Positions 28,336 through 32,691 of a stretch of DNA of 32,691 bases are shown piece by piece. The translations under genes were made by a program, and so were the position numbers. Source of the stretch: Chara braunii (Eukaryota; Streptophyta; Charophyceae; Charales; Characeae); assembly GCA_003427395.1 (NCBI GenBank), contig BFEA01000018.1, forward strand, positions 2,192,303 to 2,224,993, read 5' to 3'. Under the pieces are notes generated by a model. The model was not told where the DNA came from. It saw nothing but the letters and a program-made list of their open reading frames with translations, and ran no database searches. Position 1 is the first letter of the stretch, and every line of letters starts with the position of its first letter.

Positions 28336-29380
28336 AGAACCGTGTTCACGAGAGAACATGCAGGGGCTGCTCCCGACCTGCAGGTGGGCGATACCAGCCA
28401 GAGGACAGCCGGTAGCATCAGGGACCATGCCAACAGGACCAACCCCTGTGCCTCCCCTCAGGTCCCCCTCCCTACGAACATCAGCAGACTCTGCTCAATG
28501 CCGATCGGGGGATCCAGTGGTCTATCTCTAGGTGGCGGGCGTCACGCATGCCCAGTTAGTTACGCACCTATTTCCAAAAAAGCTTTTTTTGGAATTGAGG
28601 TGACGTCATGTTCTGGAAGCCGGCCGCCACAAGTTGGTTAAACCACCAGTCCCTCCAAGCCTCTTTTTCCCTACCCGGATTTTCTGCTCCGTGCCAAAAA
28701 AAAGAAAACAAACGGTTCTAGACTTCTAATGCAGAATATTTTCTATATTTTCTATATTTTCTTTTTGTAGACTGAGCACCTGTTAACCCACTGTATGGAA
28801 ACAAAATATCTGCGAAAGGCACTGGTGGTTTGAATGGGAACCCCCCCTTGTTCAGCCTGTAGGTTTTTGGATTGGTGGATTGGTGGCAAGTTTAGCTTAA
28901 AAAATGTTTTGTCAACTTTTGGGGGGTTTTGTTTTAGAAGCGGGATGAGGAAACACTGAAAAATTAGGTCTATGTTAACCACTTGGATCCTCGAATCCAC
29001 TTGCCAGCCAAATACTCACCGTCTCTCCTCTTCATTTCCCACTTCTTTCCTCCCTAGGGGATGATGGTTTGCCACTGGTAGACTGGCTTGATATAATGTA
29101 TTATGAATTTATAATCCCATTGACCTATTCTTTCATTATTCTGACTTAATATTTTTACGAGGGCCCACTTTCACTGCTTCTCTCCTGCCCAGAAGACGCC
29201 AAGCCGGTTGCCAGAGGCTCCCAGCCTTGGTTTTCCCAATGCGGACTTCTCATGCCCCTAACAAACCGGACTCACGGCGGTGTGCGATCTGCGTTGTACC
29301 GCCAGCTTTTTTCTTTCTTTCTCATTTATTTATCAAAGAAGATTAAAAATGAATTAAGTTTTTCTTGTTTTCCTTGTTTT
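28336..29380. other. Unassigned; traces of GGTGGTTT repeat
   Basis: TGGTTAAACCACCAGT (about 28632) and CACTGGTGGTTTGAATGG (about 28820) recall the 19310 family. A repeated TTTCTATA lies near 28740-28760. No gene recognised. Confidence 0.4.
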
Positions 29381-29387
29381 TTTTTTG

Positions 29388-29440
29388 TGACGATATATAT
29401 ATATATCGTCATATATATATATTGTGACGATATATATATA
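29388..29440. repeat. TA microsatellite with GTGACGA interruptions
   Basis: (TA)n runs broken by TGACGA/TCGTCA, which are the end of the hammerhead-linked unit (see 29726-29760). The tract directly precedes hammerhead copy 1. Similar TA runs lie at 29661-29725. Confidence 0.85.
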
Positions 29441-29490
29441 GAGGGTTCAGCCTCCTGATGAGTCGGTGAAACTCCGACGAAACAGTTTGT
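29441..29490 (+). ncRNA. Hammerhead ribozyme motif lacking the 5' strand of stem III (copy 1)
   Basis: It starts GAGGGTTCAGCCTC (stem I GAGG/CCTC with a 6-nt loop), then CTGATGA (29455-29461), stem II GTCGG/CCGAC with a 7-nt loop, GAAA (29479-29482) and CAGTTTG (stem III 3' strand). The 5' strand of stem III is replaced by TA repeats. The first base, G at 29441, is exactly the base expected after self-cleavage when aligned with copy 2. The motif therefore looks like an RNA that began at the cleavage site and was copied back into DNA. Confidence 0.82.
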
Positions 29491-29636
29491 CACAGCCCCT
29501 CGTTTGTTGTCCTCTCGTCACAAACAGAACTGCCCGGTAAACCGTAGGCAGAGAGAGAGAAGAGGACAACAAATGAGGGGCTGTGACAAACTGTTTCGTC
29601 GGAGTTTTCACCGACTCATCAGGAGGCTGAACCCTC
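29441..29636. repeat. Inverted dimer of the hammerhead unit
   Basis: 29441-29515 and 29561-29636 are inverted repeats of about 75 bp with only a few differences. Each holds a hammerhead core and a shared downstream block ACAGCCCCTC-TTTGTTGTCCTCT. The 45-bp spacer holds CGTCACAAACAGAACTGCCC, GGTAAACCGTAGGCA and a GA run. A transcript would fold into one long hairpin. Confidence 0.88.
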
Positions 29637-29645
29637 AACAGTCTG
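29587..29645 (-). ncRNA. Hammerhead ribozyme motif, type III topology, complete (copy 2)
   Basis: Minus strand: CAGACTG, U16.1, U17, stem I GAGG-GTTCAG-CCTC, CTGATGA, stem II GTCGG-8 nt loop-CCGAC, GAAA, CAGTTTG. Stem III is 7 pairs with one G-U. Stem I is 4 perfect pairs. Cleavage would follow the U encoded at 29637. All invariant core residues are kept. It is the best formed of the three motifs. It could belong to a plant-type retrozyme or to a Penelope-like element terminus, and no reverse transcriptase is seen nearby. Confidence 0.88.
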
Positions 29646-29725
29646 CAGAATCCCCTCACTGATATATATAGATATATATATATTTGACGATATATATGAC
29701 GATATATATATCTATATATATATAT

Positions 29726-29760
29726 GCCTAGGGTTTACCGGTCAGTTCTGTTTGTGACGA
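29726..29760 (-). repeat. Extra copy of the hammerhead-unit spacer
   Basis: GCCTAGGGTTTACCGGTCAG followed by TTCTGTTTGTGACGA is the reverse complement of 29515-29549 with two differences. It sits between TA microsatellites on both sides, so this block can occur without the ribozyme. Confidence 0.85.
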
Positions 29761-29773
29761 TATATATACGCCC

Positions 29774-29831
29774 GGGCCATGCTAATCTTCTCTGTATCAA
29801 ACATATGGACCATTTCTCGATTTATGCGTGT
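29774..29831 (-). pseudogene. Circularly permuted U6 snRNA copy
   Basis: On the minus strand the U6 3' segment comes first (ACACGCATAAATCGAGAAAT, GGTCCA; 29831-29806). A 7-nt joint follows, then the central segment GATACAGAGAAGATTAGCAT, GGCCC (29798-29774). In normal U6 the order is the reverse. The 5' hairpin is absent. TA repeats and the hammerhead spacer copy lie directly beside it. Confidence 0.8.
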
Positions 29832-29834
29832 AAT

Positions 29835-30845
29835 GGGCACACCGACCTCTTCCATGGGCCTGTCTTAACCAGAAGGGGTAGACAAGGAGGTTGCACTTCC
29901 CACGTACGGGTTTGGCGGGCACTTGCTCAATTCATTCGGCCGCCAAAAAATAGTTTTGGCAATGTACATTTCACCGTTTTAACATGGAGGCCGTGCTTTC
30001 AGTGTACCAGCCAGCAGCAGTCAAGTCAGTACATGACCTCCGGGTTAACCCGCGCTACAGTAAAATTGGCCTGCTAGCAGTGGTGGTTTTTAACTTTTTG
30101 GATTCACCAGACGTCTTCCACCTCAACATGTCCGAAGTCTGAACGGGCATTGTGGCACAGGTTGTTTCGGCAGTGTACACCTCGTTTGCCTGAAAGGGAC
30201 CGTTCATCGCAGGTTGAAGGCTGGTTTAGCTGAGGCAAGGCAGTCACACAGCCGGCAAGAGTGAGAAGGGCACAGTGCGATCGGATCACTGTTTCCCACT
30301 CACGAGTTCTTGATCAGGCCTTAGCGAAGATGAATTTGCTGACCAGCGGGTCTGATCTGACCAGAGCTATGAATATGTAAGATTGGTGCTATGGGCCTTT
30401 GCTCTTGAAGTTTTAAACTGTGCGTTTCAGTTGCTGTGGTAGCAGAGCCCAAAGAGGGGCTAAGATGGGAGAAACACATACCATTTGGGCTTTGAAGTTT
30501 TGAACTGCTCGGTAATGTGCACCGTAGATTGTATAAGAGAAATCACATCTGGTAGCTTGCGAGCTGAAGCTCCCATCAAGGGTAGTGGTAGTGCGGCTTT
30601 TTCTAAAGTCTGGCCAAAGCAGTAGTGGTGTGCGAGCTAAGCATTGCTTTCTAACCCTGCCTGCCTGATTCTGGTTCAGTCTGCTCCTTCCTCTGCAGGA
30701 AGGAATGACCAGGCTGTTATAGGGACACCAGCCCCTCCTCCCATTCGAAACTTCCAAACGGAACATATCAGAGGGCAGTCTCCGTAACGACATGGAGAAG
30801 GGGACACAGATGGTGGTCCCTGATTGGGCTAGCCATTAATGATCC
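29835..30845. other. Unassigned sequence
   Basis: A 126-codon open frame on the minus strand (30413-30793) is the longest here. It shows no motif I recognise and no codon or context support. GAAGTTTTAAACTG and GAAGTTTTGAACTG (about 30408 and 30493) hint at a small duplication. Confidence 0.35.
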
Positions 30846-30846
30846 T

Positions 30847-31275
30847 ATGGTCCAGCTGATGATGTCGAATAACCATCTGCTGCTGCTGGGGATGTAGGTC
30901 CGTGCAATGCACATACTATCCTATTTTTGGTAGGGAGTTGATTACGTGTGATGGAGATTGTCCAGGAATCCCCTGTTGTCATCACGACGACTGCTGTGCT
31001 TGCAATCAGCCATCTGATATTCAGTGTGCGGCTAAGAAGTCCAGCGCTTTTGTCTGACTGGATGTGATTGCAATGCACCCATGGTCGATTTGATGATGCC
31101 GGCTCATCATCTGGCTTGTGCAGACGAACGGGTTGGTGGAATGCACAAGCAATTCTTTTTTGGAGACAGGAGTTGGGAAATTGTGGCAGCGATCGCACAT
31201 GAAACCACCCTCATTATCACCACCACCAATGCTCTTGTTCTCAGAAGCATCTGGTATTCGATATGTGGCTGAGAG
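30847..31275. repeat. Diverged tandem duplication, about 234 bp
   Basis: TGGTCCAGCTGATGATG at 30849 aligns with TGGTCGATTTGATGATG at 31082. Later matches include AATGCACA, GGAGTTG, ATCTG-TATTC and TGTG-GGCT(A/G)AG, in order. The copies are old. Open frames on the minus strand here lack recognisable motifs. Confidence 0.55.
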
Positions 31276-31617
31276 ATGAGATGAGGTGCAACACTTACGA
31301 ATCCCGCCGCAAAATAGGAGGAGATGGGGAGTGCTCGCCATCATTAAGGCTGTTGTGGTGGAGGTACTGCTGTGCAACCCTTGGGAGTCCTGACACGTCG
31401 TACCAGCAAAGTGCTTATCATGATGATTAGAGCTGTGGTTTTCAAAGGGCAGTTATTGCAAACGTGGTTTTGCAACTTTGCTATTGTTTCTGGCCCTGTC
31501 TGCCTTTTCATCTCTTTCCGCCTTTTCGTACTGCTCTCGTTTCTGCTCCTCCTTCCGTCCTTCCCGACCTCTTCCACTTGTGATGAACACTCCATTACTC
31601 CTGAAAATTTCACACTA

Positions 31618-31750
31618 GTGAGGTGTTGAAATACAGACCGTGTTCAAATCCGGATGCAACCAGATGACCCGAATGAAGTCATTCTGAATTACCTGCACCG
31701 AACAAAAGCATTCTGAATCACCTGGGTCTGTCAGTTCAATGATAAATCTC
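31618..31750 (+). mobile_element. S1 SINE, 5'-truncated
   Basis: GTTGAAATACAGACCGTGTT, CAAATCCGGATGCAACCAGA, TGACCCGAATGAAGTCATTC, TGAATTACCTG match the B box and tail of the S1 family. The tail (CATTCTGAATYACCTG) is duplicated, and the element ends TCAGTTCAATGATAAAT. The A-box part is missing. Confidence 0.8.
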
Positions 31751-31960
31751 AAGGCGGTTGCCCTTTTTACTTCTTTTTTTTCTTTTTTTCTTTTTTTCAG
31801 TTCAGAGAAGGAACATGTATCGGCTTTGTGTTCATGATCCGTGGTGCTGTCGGTTCAGGCTGAAGAAGCACTTTGCTTTTTGATATGATGATGGGAGAAT
31901 GAATTGCGTGCAACAATGATTTAGCCAACGTTTCTCACTTTCTAAAGGGCACTTTCTAAA

Positions 31961-32129
31961 GGGCCTCGCCACACGCCACATGAAACGCAAACGAAACGAG
32001 TCCATCTGCCCAAGGAAGGTGGCAAAATACACTCGTTACTATTTATAGCAAACCGATGAACCTGGCCATTTTCTGGCTGAAGATGCACTCCGTTTCGTTT
32101 TTCATTTCGTGTGCCGTGCAGCGACACCG
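31961..32129. mobile_element. MITE, family B, probable TSD AAA
   Basis: The left end GGGCCTCGCCACACGCCACA and right end TGTGCCGTGCAGCGACACCG are diverged inverted repeats, followed inward by AAACGAAACGAG/CGTTTCGTTT. Interior blocks (GGTGGCAAAATACACTCGTT and a TGGCCATTTTCTG end) match 9460-9633 in inverted orientation. AAA lies at 31958-31960 and 32130-32132 if the last base is accepted as mutated. A fragment of the same family (TTCGTTTC near 32163) follows. Confidence 0.78.
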
Positions 32130-32691
32130 AAAGTCTTCTCCGACATATGTTTGTAACGCCTCTTTCGTTTCATGTCTGGTAACTGGCCACTTTTTTTTTT
32201 TTTCCTAATTAAGCTCCAGAGGGACTTTTCGTGGCAGTGTAGTGTGGCTGTAACGTCTCCTCTAGATTTATTTGTGAGCTATACCAATTGTGCCAGGTGT
32301 CAACTTTCTGCTACTGCGAGACCCTCAACTCGGGCATAAATCTTTTGTCGCATGAAATTCATTTCGTTTCCTGAACGGGCGTGGCGAAATCAGACTAGAT
32401 ATAATCGATGGCGCTCTGCTTTAGGGACTCACAGCCATGCAATCCGTGATAAGGTCACATCAGAAACTTGGTCGAAGAGCTTGTCACGGAATCACCCCTT
32501 CTTTCCGGATAATCATTACAAGCACTTTGCATCACTCAATTGTTTGCCCTTTCTGTAGAAAAGCCCGAACAAGTGGAGGTGAGGAACTTGCAAGATTGAA
32601 GGCAAGAGCTACCGATCAGGACCGCCTGACAGCTCCCCCCCTCCCCCTCTCTGTCCTCTTGTACTCTCTCTCTCTCTCTCTCTCTCCCCCC
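32130..32691. other. Unassigned sequence ending in a (CT)n microsatellite
   Basis: Short family B traces (TTTCGTTTCATG at about 32163; CATTTCGTTTCCTGAACGGG at about 32359) and a T run at 32192. The window ends in about 11 CT units at 32665-32686. No gene recognised. Confidence 0.5.

Noticed and set aside
29441-29490. Type I hammerhead with a tiny stem III (GTC after CAGTTT)
   Set aside because: The bases before CTGATGA and after that GTC do not pair as stem I, and copy 3 lacks the GTC there. The type III fold pairs better in copies 2 and 3.
29441-29636. Rho-independent terminator or simple palindrome
   Set aside because: The context is eukaryotic, and the arms contain two complete ribozyme cores, which a simple palindrome would not explain.

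Overview
This window looks like repeat-dominated nuclear DNA from a plant-lineage (streptophyte) eukaryote. The best evidence is spliceosomal RNA. A nearly complete U6 copy at 11747-11836 has the plant-type 5' hairpin and the ACAGAGA-containing core, and U2 copies start with the plant-type ATACCTTTCTCGG block. Very long poly(T)/poly(A) tracts, abundant microsatellites, tRNA-headed SINEs and dense short inverted-repeat transposons would suit a large, repeat-swollen genome such as that of a charophyte alga. That placement is inference and no taxon marker proves it. I found no convincing intact protein-coding gene, tRNA gene or rRNA gene. Apart from one degraded coding remnant on the minus strand at about 19690-20300, open frames look like chance readings through repeats.

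Layout. 1-6500: microsatellites, a 233-bp satellite passing into a 34-bp minisatellite (1904-2812), and a 159-bp higher-order repeat inside a larger duplication (3900-4860). 6500-13100: mosaic of U6 and U2 snRNA copies, SINEs and MITEs, often inserted in one another. 13440-16230: SINEs, one split by a 713-bp inverted-repeat element, and local tandem duplications. 16230-21200: dispersed low-copy repeats and the coding remnant. 21200-24180: a MITE array, a 3'-truncated polyadenylated U6 copy, and a transposon nested within a relative. 24180-32691: mostly unassigned sequence plus two MITEs of one family, a SINE and three hammerhead ribozyme motifs.

The most interesting signal is the set of hammerhead motifs at 26062-26118 (minus), 29441-29490 (plus) and 29587-29645 (minus). 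They have the full conserved core and, where complete, type III topology (stem III open), as in plant retrozymes. The plus copy begins exactly at the predicted self-cleavage site, abuts a TA microsatellite, and faces an inverted second copy. A second theme is that insertions can be read nucleotide by nucleotide. A MITE splits a U6 copy with a TAA duplication, another splits a SINE with TGT, and a GGGCC-ended element (TSD ATA) carries a relative (TSD TCA). All point to a cut-and-paste family making 3-bp target duplications. U6 copies sit next to, or are fused to, one MITE family at several loci, and one U6 copy is circularly permuted.
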